From: Luidia sarsii
Taxonomy: Eukaryota > Echinodermata > Asteroidea > Paxillosida > Luidiidae
Assembly (NCBI GenBank): GCA_949987565.1
Contig: OX465102.1
Location: forward strand, 14,375,020 to 14,439,019
Direction of reading: 5' to 3'
Length of the DNA stretch: 64,000 bases
Positions 42,588-55,479 of the stretch are shown one piece after another. How positions within the stretch are numbered: the first letter of the stretch is position 1; every line of letters begins with the position of its first letter. Below the pieces are notes generated by a model that made no database searches, had not been told where the DNA came from, and saw nothing but the letters and a program-made list of their open reading frames with translations. The position numbers and the translations under genes were made by a program.

Positions 42588-42700
42588 TGATATACAAAAA
42601 TGTTGCAAACTGCTTACTGACTAAAATTACCAAAATGTAAATCTAAAATTTAGTGGGCCTGACGTTTCGATCCTAGCAGGACCTTTCTCAAAGGCAGAAT
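42588..42700 (+). mobile_element. MITE-D, left half
   Basis: GTGATATACAAAAATGTTGC, AAACTGCTTACTGACTAAAA, GTGGGCCTGACGTTTCGATC, CTAGCAGGACCTTTCTCAAA. The mirror-image half is at 48104-48184. Confidence 0.8.
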
Positions 42701-42715
42701 AGGCCTTCCTTAATA

Positions 42716-42977
42716 TTTGTGACCCGACACAACGACATGAGGAATGTCCCACCAAAACACTTTTTGAGTAAACAACGCCTGAAGTTAAAGTATCTTCACA
42801 ATTCGATTACAATTAAATTTTCTCTCTTTTTTGTATTTTCGGAAATTTTAAATATTACAGGATATTATATATTGATATCATTTGAAAGCTAATCGTATAC
42901 TCTTTCACATCATTAGAAAATCTCAAAATCTCAAAAGTGGGGGTTATTTCTCATTATGCTGTGCCGGGTCACATTTG
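42716..42977. mobile_element. MITE with TTTGTGACCCG ends
   Basis: Left TTTGTGACCCGACACAACG, right complement of AAATGTGACCCGGCACAGC. About 260 bp. Confidence 0.65.
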
Positions 42978-43002
42978 TGCCAATTTTATGCGTAGAGCCC
43001 AA

Positions 43003-43172
43003 AACGAGGCTATGGGCGCTAGATTTCCAAGATGGCGGTAAATTCAAGGAACCTTACCGTTAATTGTTCCGAAAGATAACGTTCAGTTTTGTTGAAGAAA
43101 TTGTCAAGAAAGTATCAAAAAGCAGCGGGGAGTCAAGTTAATCTTGGAAATCTAGTGCCCATAGCCTCGCTT
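43003..43172. mobile_element. MITE, 170 bp, GAGGCTATGGGCGCTAGATT ends
   Basis: Left GAGGCTATGGGCGCTAGATT TCCAAGAT; right complement of GAGGCTATGGGCACTAGATT. Inverted repeats of about 30 bp. Confidence 0.8.
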
Positions 43173-45440
43173 TCAGTTCGATAAATACATTTTTGATAAA
43201 TATTAAGAAAGGCCTATAATATACACTGTACAGTGTCTTGGTTTGCGAGGGACGTTGGGTGGTGCTCATGCGTGGTTTTGTTGGGAAATGGTGCTATGAC
43301 GAAGACCGGTGGCAGAACGGAAATAATGAAATAAGCCCTATCAGTATGACATCCTTATCCTTATCGGCATTTCAGTTACGCTGTGGATGATTCATTTGCT
43401 CATTTGCATAGGTTATAGGTCAAACCATTTGTAGCCTTCGCCTCTAAATACAATGTACATAATTGTGCTCGCGCGCTTCGGTGTTGGAAACCCATCTTTG
43501 CTCTGTCTCATTATATCATTTTAAAGAAATGGAAAAGCCAGTTTTAACTTAATCTATTCGGTATAGTATCATGGTATTCTAGAAGTAATTTCCTATTAAT
43601 TGAAGCTTTGATAATCGAGAAATACCAATTAAAACTTTACTGATAACCATACTACTTCCTGCTCAAGTGAGTTGTGTTCTTTCCGAGTTTGTGTCGTTTA
43701 TTGCTTATTGTAAACGCCGCAGTGACAGAACTTTAATCCAAGCCCCGCACACCGAAATACAGACTACAGCAGGCTGAATAGACCACCCTAGCTTAGCTTC
43801 ACGGTAGATACCTTGGAAAGTCTGCAATGACACATTAGTCACCTCATGTGAGAAAAGAACCGGGATCTTCTTCTTATTATTATTGGTTTATTTCAAAATA
43901 AAAACATGGCAGTCAAAGACTGAATTGCGTTTTTATATAACACTAAAAAGGTATGTAAAAAACAAGACATTCAGTATAAGAAAGATTTTAAAAAGGAAAA
44001 TAAAAGACTATTACATTCACATCAAAAGAGAGGAATACAGGACAAAAACAATTAGAAGACGAAAGGACACCAAACAAATTACAATGATTAAAATGCATTT
44101 TCTATAATCACGCAAAACCTAAAATTGGAAATCACCCCTAGTAGTACCAACCCGAAATAGTCTTATATACGATGGGTAGTGTGTATAGGCCTACCCTACC
44201 TGTTACAAGGAGACCGTCATCGGTGCATAATTATGACTAGGAGTTTAGAAAATTATATAGATATAAATGAAAAGTTACTTTCGAAATGATATCAGTATAG
44301 GCCTATCCGTCGCTTATATACGAACAGATTTTATCAAGTCTGAGGTTTGTCAATAAAAAAAGTGTAAAGCTCCCACCAGTAAGATTACCTTTTAAAGTTC
44401 ATTGGTAGATTTGATATTAACTTCAACAACGTATTTCCATACCTATAGCACACCCTACTTGAATATGTGCCTTGCGATATCGCCCGGCCACGTTGGGAAG
44501 ACGGTGTGACGAGTATAGAGATTGAAGTATTATTTTGAAGAAGTACATGAAGAATTCACAGCCGTCCCTTTTCCAGCTAACTGATAGGCACTTGTGAAAT
44601 AATATAAATCCCTATACCGCTTAAAACAGATATGTCAAGAGAGCTGGCTATGTTCCACAACTTGAAGCACAATATAATTATACAGTTTTCATCCGCAGCG
44701 ATTCGTGCTAACGATTCCTTATGTACATGATATGCGCGTGGGATTACACGGTTGCCATTACCCATTAACTGAGACCCTTGGCAATAGAGGGCGCCCCAAC
44801 GAAACCAAAATGACCGTTTACATCGAACACTGCAACCGACAGTTGTTAAATCAATCATGCGATCTAGGAATTACCTGTTTACTCGAAACATTTCGCTCAG
44901 ATATCTGAGCTGGTTAGCAGCGGCTTTCATTTTCGTGTCGGAAGACTGGCGACCGTGCGTGCGGACGGCCGGCACATGATCTAAAAAACGTGCGCGCACC
45001 GCAGGATTTCTGGGTCAGGATAAATGGCCACACTGCCACGGATTATCCACGGGGGAGGGTTGGAGGGGGAAAACGGGGGAAAATGCTCCGGGTTTTTTTT
45101 GTATTCCTTGCGTGTGACACCAATGCCCTTTGCTTACCATAAAGCCACTCCAAATGTCGAACTACGAAGAGAAAAAATTCCAAACCAAAATGGTTGTAAT
45201 GAGAGTGACTTGACAACGATACGCTCTGAACAGTGACTGACTGTTTGCCTTCCATACTCGGACGTACAGGAATTTCAGGGGGGGGGGGATGAGTTGACTT
45301 GACTTCATAACTAATGGCCAAAACGTTGTCGTGGATGGATATTTGGGGAGGGGGCACAACGAAAAATAAGGAATGATTTTTGCAGGTGGATGGGTGTTTA
45401 TGGGAGTAGGAAGTAGGTAGGGTCGTCTCCGGTTAGGGGA
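43173..45440. other. Intergenic, nothing recognised
   Basis: Includes a lysine-rich chance frame (43883-44107) with no domain. No gene supported. Confidence 0.4.
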
Positions 45441-45544
45441 GGCTGAGTTCTCAGTTTCTTTCTAAAAGCCAAGCCTGGGCGCTCCCAGGAGAGGGTGAGG
45501 GCTCCTGCTGTCCATTAGGACAGCTTCCTGTTGGAAGATCTTGC

Positions 45545-45813
45545 GAAGCCGAGGAGAGAGAGAAAAGGAGAGAAGAGAGAGGGGGTGGTAGAAGAGAAAT
45601 GAGAGAGGGAAGAGAGAGAGAGAGAGAGAGAGAAATGGAAGCGAGAGGAGAGGGTGGAGGGAGAGAGAGGGAAAGCTAGAGAGAAAGAGAGAAATTGAGT
45701 AGTCGGAGGAGGGACGTGGAGTAGTCGGAGGAGGGATGCGGAGGGAGAGGGAAAGAGAAGGAGAGAGAAACAGAGTGAGGAGAGAGGGAGAGAGGTGGAA
45801 TGAGAGAGGGGAA

Positions 45814-45878
<65 letters not shown>

Positions 45879-46560
45879 GAGCGAGAGGAGAGGGTGGAGG
45901 GAGAGAGAGGGAAAGCTAGAGAGAAAGAGAGAAATTGAGTAGTCGGAGGAGGGATGTGGAGTAGTCGGAGGAGGGATGTGGAGGGAGAGGGAAAGAGAAG
46001 GAGAGAGAAACAGAGTGAGGAGAGAGGGAGAGAGGTGGAATGAGAGAGGGGAAGAGGGAGAGAGAGGGAGAGAGAGGGGGGGGTAGAGAGAGGGGAGAGA
46101 GGGAGAGAGAGACGGAGAGAGAGAGAGAGGAAGAGAGAGGTGAGGCAGTCCGAGGGATGTACGTGGAGGGAGAGGGAAAGAGAAGGAGAGAGAAACAGTG
46201 AGGAGAGAGGGGAGAGGTGGAAGAAGAGAGGGGAAGAGGGAGAGAGAGGGGGAGGGAGAGAGGGATAGGGGAGGGGAGAGAGGGAGAGAGAGATGAGGCA
46301 GTCCGGGGATGTGGAGGGAGAGGGAAAGAGAAGGAGAGAGGGAGAGAAGAGGAAGGAGAAAGGGGAAGAGGGGGAGAGAGAAAGAGAGAGGGAGAGGGAG
46401 AAAGACAGACAGAGGGAGAGAGAGAGAGAGAAAGAGAGCGAGAGGGAGAGGGAGGGAAAGATAGAGAGAGGGAGAGAGAGAGAGAGAGAGAGAGGGGGAG
46501 ATGGAGAGAGGGGAGACAGAGATAGAGAGGGGGTGATATAGAGAGGAACGAGCCAGAAGA
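45545..46560 (+). repeat. Kilobase GA-rich array with higher-order units
   Basis: GAGAGA and GGGAGA units with a longer repeated phrase (GTAGTCGGAGGAGGGA, then GGAGAGGGAAAGAGAAGG) near 45700, 45940, and partly 46150 and 46290. The 467-codon frame on the reverse strand is Ser/Leu/Pro low-complexity translation of this array. Confidence 0.92.
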
Positions 46561-46930
46561 GCCGCGGAATAATGGAGACGGAAGGAAGGAAGGGAAATGA
46601 TAGGACTACAGGAATCTGTTGAGCAGTCTGTGATGCGTTTAGCAGCTTTTCTTCCCTGAAACCTCATCAGTTGAGGGTGGTGAGGGGAGGGGAGGGAGGG
46701 GAGGGGTGGCTGGCTTGGGACTCCGGAATAAAAAATGTGTCCTTCCGGAAGTGATCGGAAGGACGTGAAAGCAATCAATTCCCGGTGCGTATGCGTAATT
46801 GATGGGATCATTATTATTTCATTTGTGTGTGTGAATGATTTGATTGGTTTGTTCATTGTTGACACCGGAAAACCCGGTGAATCCCAACAGTGTTTGGGTG
46901 CTTCCGGGAGGAGTGAGGAGGAGAGGGAGG

Positions 46931-47288
46931 GGGCTACAGCTAAGGCTACAATTAGTGGCTACAGCTTAGGCTACAATTAGTGGCCAAAGCTAAGGCTACA
47001 ATTAGTGACTACAGCTTAGGCTACAATTAGTGGCTACAGCTAAGGCTACAATTAGTGGCTACAGCTTAGGCTACAATTAGTGGCTACAGCTAAGGCTATA
47101 TACAATTAGTGGCTACAGCTAAGCTAAGGCTACAATTAGTGGCTACAGCTAAGGCTACAATTAGTGGCTAAAGCTAAGGCTATAATAAGTGGCTAAAGCT
47201 AAGGCTACAATTAGTGGCTACAGCTAAGGCTACAATTAGTAGCTACAACCAAGGCTTCACAAAGTGGCTACAGCTAAGGCTACAATTG
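46931..47288 (+). repeat. 25-bp satellite, about 14 copies
   Basis: Unit GGCTACAGCTAAGGCTACAA plus TTAGT; alternation between CAGCTAAGG and CAGCTTAGG gives a 50-bp period in the left part. Confidence 0.95.
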
Positions 47289-47550
47289 GTATTGCTGCTG
47301 ATTCTGTGCACAGTCTAATGCATTGGTAGATTAGAATGTTCACCAATTCACAGTCTTTACCTATTTTATAGGTTCACATAATAAAATAAATTTGCATATT
47401 CATATATCCTACTAATCTTATATACATATATGCATATATTCATGTATATGTCAAATCACAAATGCATTATGTGATTCTGAAAGTCTATTCATTCATTACA
47501 TTTTCAGACATTATTCAAGACTATGCCATTATGAAATAAACCCCCAAAAA

Positions 47551-47725
47551 TTGTTGCAAACTGCAGCTCACTCAGACCCAAATAACCTGCAATACATGAA
47601 TCTCAAAAGTTAGAGGGCCTGACGTTTCGACTCTAGCAGGACCTTTCTCAGAGGCAGAGTGCCTCTCAGAAAGGTCCTGCTAGGATCGAAACGTCAGGCC
47701 CTCTAACTTTGGAGATTTATGCCCT
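47551..47725. mobile_element. MITE-D, complete, nearly perfect hairpin
   Basis: GAGGGCCTGACGTTTCGACT, CTAGCAGGACCTTTCTCAGA mirrored by CTCTCAGAAAGGTCCTGCTA, GGATCGAAACGTCAGGCCCT. The centre is GGCAGAGTGCC. The outer TTGCAAACTGC is present only on the left. Confidence 0.88.
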
Positions 47726-48103
47726 ATTTGATCAACTTGTCCATAATACCTAGACTGGCTATAGAGGTACACCTCTCATATAAACATATACTTGTGAATT
47801 CATGGATTCGTACTTCCATTTATAGTTGGGTGCCATAGGTGCGTCCAGACGCTTATATCCCTTTATGCCCTTCGGCTGGGTACAAGTTTCGGCTGGTCCG
47901 TTCGATGACATTTTAGTTTGACAAGTAGTTTTTACGTCATCGTGACCAAAGTATGTGAACACGGATTTTGGATAGGATTGAAGCGGGTACAAAATGGAAT
48001 ATAATGGGTGATTGAAAGACAAAGACCTTAGTGGACTTAGTTTGCATTTATGCCCTTCTGCAAGGCACCCAACGTTATGTTCGTAGTATTTTAATCACAC
48101 AAG

Positions 48104-48184
48104 AAGTCAGGCCCACTAAATTTTAAGATTTACTTTTTGGTAATTTTAGTCAGTAAGCAGTTTGCAACATTTTTGTATATCACC
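48104..48184 (-). mobile_element. MITE-D, right half
   Basis: AAGTCAGGCCCACTAAATTT, TGGTAATTTTAGTCAGTAAG, CAGTTTGCAACATTTTTGTA TATCAC: outer end of the family. Confidence 0.8.
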
Positions 48185-49320
48185 CACACAAGAATGACTG
48201 AGAAATACCAGCTCTACACTACGCATGTTGTGATTCACTGTTGCACGCCACATGACCCCAGCCTGTGATTCCAGTTAGCCACAGTTATACTAGCCACAGT
48301 TATGCCAACTACCATCTAGCCGTCACCCACACACTAACGTACAAGCCACATCTCTCACTCATTGGTGCGCGGTCTACCTCGTCAGAAACACACACCCCCA
48401 CATTGGACTTTTGTGATCACCATTTCACAATCCCTGCTTCTTTGCAAAAAAGATAAGGTTTGTGCTTTGGGGACAGGATCTCTCTAGAGTCTAAAAATCA
48501 GGCCCTCTGTAAGTTTGTCGATTCAAAAGATGCCTGTTGACTGCCAACCGTTGAGCCGATCCTCTTGCCAGTCAGCTACAACATGTCAATATAGGCCCAC
48601 ACGTAGTAAACAACTCTATGTTACCATGATTGTAGCTGTCATCCCCTGCTGCCGCGCTGTCAGGATTAAGGCAACACGCGCGAATCACGATAGTGCGCCC
48701 TCAAGAGTGTTTTTTTCAACGCCTTGGCCAATCACAATGAGCGGAATCTGTCGACCCTTGCCAGAAAACGTCCGTGTTCCAGACCGTGAGGAAGTCACAC
48801 AATGTTTGCCTTTGAGAAAGGCCCGGCTCTCAATTTTCGAAAATAAAAATAAGCAACTTGAAATGTTGGATTGCCGGCGGCGAACGTACCACCTCCACCT
48901 CAACTCGATGGCAAAGCTGAACAGAAAACGACCACTTTTCTTCTGTTTGGCCATGCAGTAATTGTCTGACCACAAGTGAGAAACCTCAGCTCGCCCAATC
49001 AATGGAACGAGGCCACATACTTCCATAGATTTCCCGCTAAAAGCCCTCGGGTGCCCAATCCCGCATCCCAAACCCCAAATTCCATTGTTGATATTCACCA
49101 CCCAATTTCCCGAAATGAACAATTTTATTGTTATGAGTATGTCGTTTTGCTGGTACTATACATAATACCTCTATCAAAGCGAATTTGTATTTCCTGTCAA
49201 AGCCGAAGCTTTTTGTAGGCTGGTCGGTCAATACAGAAGGTGTCGAGATGAACTCAGGGAGCATGGTGGTATAAAGTGGAAACATATGGCTGAAGAGACT
49301 AGCTTGGAGAATTGGTGAAG
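48185..49320. other. Intergenic, nothing recognised
   Basis: A 148-codon frame at 48515-48961 has no recognisable domain and atypical composition. Not called. Confidence 0.4.
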
Positions 49321-49354
49321 AGGCCTTCGTCAGTTAGCTACTGAACCGAAATAG

Positions 49355-49805
49355 GCATAGGCTTAACAGAACAGAACAGGGTGTACATATATCTAATGAT
49401 TTGAAATGGATGGCTTACGTAGAATTCATTGTTAAAAAAGCCCAGCAGCGTCTGTTCTTTCTAAGGAGATTGAAGAGTTTCCGGATCAGACAGGATCTGT
49501 TGGTTAAGTTTTACCTGGCAGTGGTTGAGAGTGTTCTTACACAATCGATAGCTGTCTGGTTCGGCAATACCACGGTGGAGGACTGAAAACGCCTCAATCG
49601 TATAGTCAATACTGCTAGTGCAATAATAGGCTGTGAGTTACCGGCATTGGACGATCTCTATGCGTCCCGTGTCCTAAAGTCAATTATTTCCGACGAATTC
49701 CATCCTGCGAATGAATTATTTGAACTGATAAACGACTATCCGAGCTAATTCCAATCGCTTCCTGAACAGTTTTTATGCCAGTGCGGTACGTCTATTGAAT
49801 GGTCA
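49355..49805 (+). pseudogene. LINE reverse-transcriptase C-terminal remnant
   Basis: Translates as NDLKWMAYVEFIVKKAQQRL, FFLRRLKSFRIRQDLLVKFY, ESVLTQSIAVWFGNTT, stop at 49584-49586, then KRLNRIVNTASAIIG and later FYASAVRLLNG. This is the typical segment after the catalytic domain of CR1/L2/Rex-type non-LTR retrotransposons. No endonuclease or catalytic core remains, so it is dead. AACAG microsatellites lie at both ends (about 49366 and 49879-49916). Confidence 0.85.
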
Positions 49806-49878
49806 AATGTAAATATAGTTTTTGATGTTTTAATGTTCTTTTTGTTTTTAGCATTCCCTCAGCTAGCCTCATTCCCTC

Positions 49879-49918
49879 AGAACAGAACAAAACAGAACAG
49901 AACAGAACAGAACAGAAG
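49879..49918 (+). repeat. AACAG microsatellite
   Basis: Pentamer AACAG repeats. The complementary CTGTT form occurs at 50048-50073, giving a possible hairpin with a loop of about 130 bp. Confidence 0.85.
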
Positions 49919-50235
49919 TATATTTCTCATCGAGTTGCAAGTCACGAGTCATTCAAACCTACTCTGCAATGATCCAATGTTTTATTGCTAGAATTGAATT
50001 TGGATATTTTTTTCATAATTAAAGAGTTTTACTTGGCCGGTATCATGGGTTCTGTTCTGTTCTATTCTGTTCCGTGAAATGGGAATATATATTTTTTTTT
50101 GCCCGCATAATGTTACTGTCAGACTAAGATCGCCAGCAATTGGCTTTTACAGCAATGCTTTGGCTTTGGAGAACATGGGTTTATCAAATGAAATAATCAA
50201 TGTCTGTAAACTTTGTAAACAAGTATTAAAACAAC

Positions 50236-50239
50236 GTCA

Positions 50240-50298
<59 letters not shown>

Positions 50299-50392
50299 CG
50301 CCAGCCAGCCAGTCAGTCAGACCCAGCCAGTCAACCAGTCAGCCAACCAGCCAACCAGTCAGCCAGCCAGTCAACTAGTCAGCCAGTAAGCT

Positions 50393-50431
<39 letters not shown>

Positions 50432-50452
50432 CAGCCTGCCAGCCAGCCAGCA

Positions 50453-50506
<54 letters not shown>

Positions 50507-50690
50507 TCAGCCCGCCAGCCAGCCAGTCAGTCAGACCCAGCCAGTCAACCAGTCAGCCAACCAGCCAACCAGTCAGCCAGCCAGTCAACTAGTCAGCCAG
50601 TAAGCTAGCCAGCCAGCCAGTCAGCCAGCCAGCCAGCCAGTCAGCCAGCCTGCCAGCCAGCCAGCAAGCCAGCCAGCCAGCCAGCCAGCA

Positions 50691-50753
<63 letters not shown>

Positions 50754-51110
50754 CAGCCAGCCAGCCAGTCAGTCAGACCCAGCCAGTCAACCAGTCAGCC
50801 AACCAGCCAACCAGTCAGCCAGCCAGTCAACTAGTCAGCCAGTAAGCTAGCCAGCCAGCCAGTCAGCCAGCCAGTCAGCCAGCCAACCAGCAAACCAGTA
50901 AGCCAGCCAGCCATGCAGTCAGTAAGTCAGTCAGACAGACAGTACAGACAGCTAACCAGTCAGCCAGCCAGTCGACCAGTCAGCCAACCAGCCAACCAGC
51001 CAGCCAGCCAACCAGCCAATTACCAGCCAACCTGTCAACCAACCAGCCAGTCAAGCAGTCAGCCAGTCAATCAACCAGCCAGTCAACCAGCCAGCAAGCC
51101 AGCCAGCCTT
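50236..51110 (+). repeat. CCAG tetranucleotide array, 0.87 kb
   Basis: Mostly CCAG with GTCAG and ACCAG variants. A longer phrase (GTCAGTCAGACCCAGCCAGT) recurs at about 50310, 50530 and 50770, giving a higher-order period of about 220-240 bp. Reads as Ser-Gln-Pro-Ala repeats. Confidence 0.95.
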
Positions 51111-51964
51111 GGAGAATCACAGCCCCCCCCCCAAAAAAAAGGGGTAAAATCAGTAACAAGACCCACAACCCCATCCATCACCGGGCACCGGTTTCGACCC
51201 TTCCTCCCAAATGACCGGCCGTTCTAAATTACGGGGACCGCTGTGACCAATGCGGACCCAATTCCGAAGGTCTTCTGTTTTCTTTCCTTTTGTACTGCAG
51301 GAGTTCTAGTAAGTACCTCTCCCTTAAAAAAAACCTCTGCGGTTCGAGGGTGCCAAACTTATTTCCCAACCCCCTCCCCCAATTTTCTGTTGTCATCTTC
51401 AATCTCAGGGACCACTTCGCAAGCTGGTCGGGCCTGTGTTAAGCGGTTACACAGCAGTGCCAGTGCATGTGCATTGCACAGCAGTGCATGAGGGGCGGGT
51501 TGTGGGGAGGTCGAAATGGCTTCGCAGAATATGAATTTCACATTTGCCATGCCGGAAGTCCCGTAATTGGATAATTCAAACCCAAGGTAAATATTTGCTG
51601 GGGACAAATTATAATTTTACCAAATGTAGCCGGTCGTGTGGTCGTGTGTTCTCTATGGTTAGGTGACGTGAAGAATACTGCACACTGCCCGTTGAATGAA
51701 TGGCATGAGTTACATCATGGGTCCTTCGAAAAATTAATGTCGGCTTCCTGGGGGAAAAAAAGCGTTTCATAACTAAAAGAGATGTTACCAGTCAACGTTG
51801 GATTGGTTAGTGCTATAGTGACTGGTGCCCTGCTCTTTACTTACCTGAACATTTTGCTCAGCAATTTCTGAATGTGACATCAGATTTTCGTTTGATAGGA
51901 TGTCCAGATGAGGTGACGAACCTTAGGGCGTGTGTCCTCTATTGTATAGGCATTTTTGCTTTGA

Positions 51965-52599
51965 GAGTAAAGGAGAGGAAGAGAGAAGAGAGACAGGGAG
52001 AGAGACACCGGCAGAGAAAGAGGGAGAGAGAGAGAAAAGAGAGAGGGAGAGAGGGAGGGAGAGAGAGAGAGAGAGAGAGGGGGAGAGAGAGACAGAGAGG
52101 TAGAGAGAGGTAAGAGAGAGAGGAGCAGAGAAAGAGAGAGAGAGTGAGGTATGAGGGTGAGGTGGAGAGAGAGAGAGGTGGAGAGAGAAGGAAAGAGCCT
52201 GGATAGAGAGGCAAAGAGGTGGAGAGAAAGAGAGATAGAAAGAGGAGGATAAATGGAGAGAGGGGCTCGAAGAGAGGTAGGAGATAGGCGGAGAGAGAGG
52301 TGAAGAGAGAGAGAGTGAGGAAAGAGGGAGATAAAGAGAGAGGGGGTAGGTAGAGGACGGGAGAGAAAGAGGTGGAGGGAAAGACAGAGAGTGAGGGAGA
52401 GAGAGAGAGAGATGGAGAGACAGGCAGAGAGGGTGGTAGACAGAGACAGAAAGAGGGAGAGAGACAGAGAAGGGGCAGATGAGTGCAAGAGTCGGGGAGG
52501 AAGGGACAATGAAGAGAAACAGAGCGTGACAGAGACAAGGAGAAGGGACCACAGACAGAAACAGAGAGGGGATCGAAGAATTAATGAAAAGAGAGGGAA

Positions 52600-52678
<79 letters not shown>

Positions 52679-52680
52679 GG
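51965..52680 (+). repeat. GA-rich array ending in a pure GA run
   Basis: Purine-rich GAGA/GGAGA sequence; pure (GA)n from about 52602 to 52674. Confidence 0.92.
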
Positions 52681-53059
52681 GAGAGGGGAAGTCTGTCTAT
52701 CAACAATCCCGAGTGATAGTTTACATAAACAAGGACATTCACAACCGTTGTTATACTGTACGACGTGACCGACTCCCTGCAGAACTTACCAGATGCGGTG
52801 ACAGAATGGGCCTTGATTAATAGAAGGCAGGAATGGGGAGAGAGGGGAAAAAAGGTTTCCAAGTGACAAAAGAAATGGAGTAGCGAACAACATTAAAGGA
52901 ACGGAGTCACGTTCCATTAACAAACATTTCATCGGTCATCGGAACGCGCACATACTGCGATAATGAATGCGGTTGCGGGGCTCCAGTTTTACGTTGGGGC
53001 TCTCAACTGCAGATGGTTGAACCACTACCTCCATGGTTGAACTGGCATAGCGCAGTACA

Positions 53060-53485
53060 CACTTGCAAGAATCCCTGAAGTGGGGGAGGGGAAGGGGAAA
53101 GGAAGGGAAAGGGGAAAGGAAGGGAAAGGGGAGGGGGGGAGGGTTGCCTCTCAAAGGCATGCCTGTCCGTCAACGTTTTTACATAATTATGGCAAGTAGA
53201 TGTAAACAGGGAAGGCACCACCGTGACCCCTTCTGCTTCTGGGGTCGGCCCGGTATTTTGGCCAAGATAACGGGGACAGACTTGGCTGCGAGCCAGCCTC
53301 GGAGCACCGGGCTCGTCTCGCACCCGGGAGTGAGGGCATATAATATATCACAGATCGACCATTGTCATCCAAATCTGACAATATCCGGTGAAGATAGAGA
53401 GAGATGGGTTGAGTGTGGGAGGGGGAGAGGGAGTGAGTGAGAGGGGTGACCGAGAGAGACAGGGGACGGGATTGAGGGATAGCGG

Positions 53486-53519
<34 letters not shown>

Positions 53520-53725
53520 AAGACAGACAGACAAGTAAAGAGGGGAGAGACACAGCGAGTGGGAAGATATATAGACAGAGACAGAGAAAGACAGAGAAAG
53601 GCAGTGAGAGACAGAGAGGCAGAAAGTCAAAGTAGGAGATAGACAGCGAGGAGGGGGACCGAGTGACAGAGAAGGAGAGTGAAGTATAGTAATGGAGGGG
53701 AGGGGAGAAAAGAGAGAGAGAGTAA
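53060..53725 (+). repeat. Purine-rich tracts with GACA run
   Basis: GGGAAAGGAA repeats at 53085-53140, then GA-rich sequence from 53385 with (GACA)n at about 53488-53532. Confidence 0.85.
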
Positions 53726-53779
53726 TGTTTTCGAGAATGATTGATCTACCGTAGATCAAAAGCTGTGTGTTGATATGGT

Positions 53780-54146
53780 ACTCGGTCCCAGTACGCTAAG
53801 GGTGAGAATGTAACCTCCTCTCACCCCCCCCCCTCCATCGCCCTCGTCTGTAGTGCATGGGAATTCCTTGCAACTCCTGTAGACAGACTTTAAGTGGGTA
53901 CATCTGGGTTCTTCCATAGAAACTGGGCTCTCATTTTATTTGCCTGAAAACAAAAAAAACTCACACCAACAACAACCCACTTTCAAAGCGATGGGTATGA
54001 GACAGCATTAGCTTTTGTAGCAGCGACTATTCTATACGTCATTAGATGTAGCACTTCTAGTTCTAAAGGCTAACTTGAATTAGAAACTATGCATGAGCTT
54101 TCGAAGCAGCGAGTGCCTCATCAGATGTAGCGCTAGAAGGCTAAGC
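53780..54146. other. Intergenic, nothing recognised
   Basis: No gene or repeat family that I can name. Confidence 0.4.
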
Positions 54147-54401
54147 CATTTTCAGACGACGCTGAAAAAAACTCAAGACGTTTGAGAGAGAATTGAGCGT
54201 ATAACGTGCATGGGACGTCGTACAATAAACAGTTCCTCCCTTCAGGCTTCACACGATCGATTGCCAAGGGTCCCTTGAGAAAATCTCCATTAGATTTGGA
54301 GCCTCATTGGTAGCCGTTCACACGATGGCACTTTTGCAAGATTTCTCATGCATGAAACATTTTCTCAAGCCTTGCAAGTTTTTCAGCGTCGTCTGAAAAT
54401 G
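54147..54401. mobile_element. MITE, 255 bp, CATTTTCAGACGACGCTG ends
   Basis: Left end CATTTTCAGACGACGCTGAA AAA is matched exactly by its complement at 54379-54401. Interior repeats TTGCAAG and TTTCTCA-type motifs in both orientations. Confidence 0.88.
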
Positions 54402-54929
54402 CCCACAGAGACTGACTTGAGGTGGAGACTGCATGAGTTCCAGTCGCAACGACGCACTACAGATATTCGGGTCGAACATTCAGGAGCCTGTTTGGATTTT
54501 CCTCCACAAGCATAGCTGTAAGCAGTGGCCCAATTACCACTTTTTTGGCTTTTCTCAGGAGCATCTTTCCTCGGTCTGGTGATCCGGGACGCCCCAAGCT
54601 ATGGTTTGGTTTGGTCTTGAGCCGTCCAGTTCCACCTGTCTGTTTGCTAAACTGGTTTCGGTCTCGTGGGAGAGGGCTGCCTTTACCTGGCGTATAGATG
54701 GGAGGGACCCTTATCCTGTTTGCCCAAGGAAGGCCGGTGAGCTTGCACTTGTCTGACTGGCCCGGTGCTAAAAGGAAAAGCCAACGGCTTGGGCCCCTAT
54801 CAAAACACACATTGATCCTTCTCGCTCGCTCTCTGTCTCTGTATCTGGGTTCGGATCCGTGTCTCTGCCTCTGCCCTAGCCCCTGCCTCTCTGTTTCTAT
54901 GTGTGTTTGTTCTTGCCTCTGCAGTTGTA

Positions 54930-55460
54930 GGCCTATGTGTCTGTGTCTGTGTCTGTGTCTGTGTCTGTGTCTGTGTCTGTGTCTGTGTCTGTGTCTGTGT
55001 CTGTGTCTGTGTCTGTGAGTCTGTCTGTGTCTGTGTCTGTGTCTGTGTCTGTGTCTGTGTCTGTGTCTGTGTCTGTGTCTGTGTCTGTGTCTGTGTCTGT
55101 GTCTGTGTCTGTGTCTGTGTCTGTGTCTGCGTCTGTGTCTGTGTCTGTGTCTGTGTCTGTGTCGGTGTCTGTGTCTGTGTCTGTGTCGGTGTCGGTGTCG
55201 GTGTCGGTGTCTGTGTCTGTGTCTGTGTCTGTGTCTGTGTCTGTGTCTCTGTGTCTGTGTCTGTGTCTGTGTCTGTGTCTGTGTCTGAGTCTGTGTCTGT
55301 GTCTGTGTCTGTGTCTGTGTCTGTGTCTGTGTCTGTGTCTGTGTCTGTGTCTGTGTCTGTGTCTGTGTCTGTGTCTGTGTCTGTGTCTGTGTCTGTGTCT
55401 GTGTCTGTGTATGAGTCTGTGTCTGTGTCTGTGTCTGTGTCTGTGTCTGTGTCTATGTCT
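54930..55460 (+). repeat. GTGTCT hexamer array
   Basis: About 85 hexamers with rare GTGTCG, GTGAGT and GTCTCT variants. Open in all six frames (Val-Cys, Ser-Val, Leu-Cys; Asp-Thr, Gln-Thr, Arg-His on the reverse strand), which explains the long frames of up to 265 codons here. A CT-rich continuation runs to about 55850. Confidence 0.97.
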
Positions 55461-55479
55461 TTGCCCGTGCCATTGTCTC

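Noticed and set aside
43883..44107. Lys/Arg-rich 74-codon frame
   Set aside because: AT-rich sequence translating to Lys/Ile/Arg; no start context or homology that I recognise.
45462..46865. 467-codon open frame on the minus strand
   Set aside because: Composition is Ser/Leu/Pro only and it coincides with the GA-rich array. Period-2 and period-4 repeats lack stops by chance, so it is not a gene.
48515..48961. 148-codon frame
   Set aside because: No recognisable domain, mixed composition, overlaps an antisense frame of similar length; chance frame is likely.
50079..51227. Ser-Gln-Pro-Ala frames resembling mucin or adhesive proteins
   Set aside because: Direct translation of CCAG repeats with stops between segments and no signal peptide or flanking exons.
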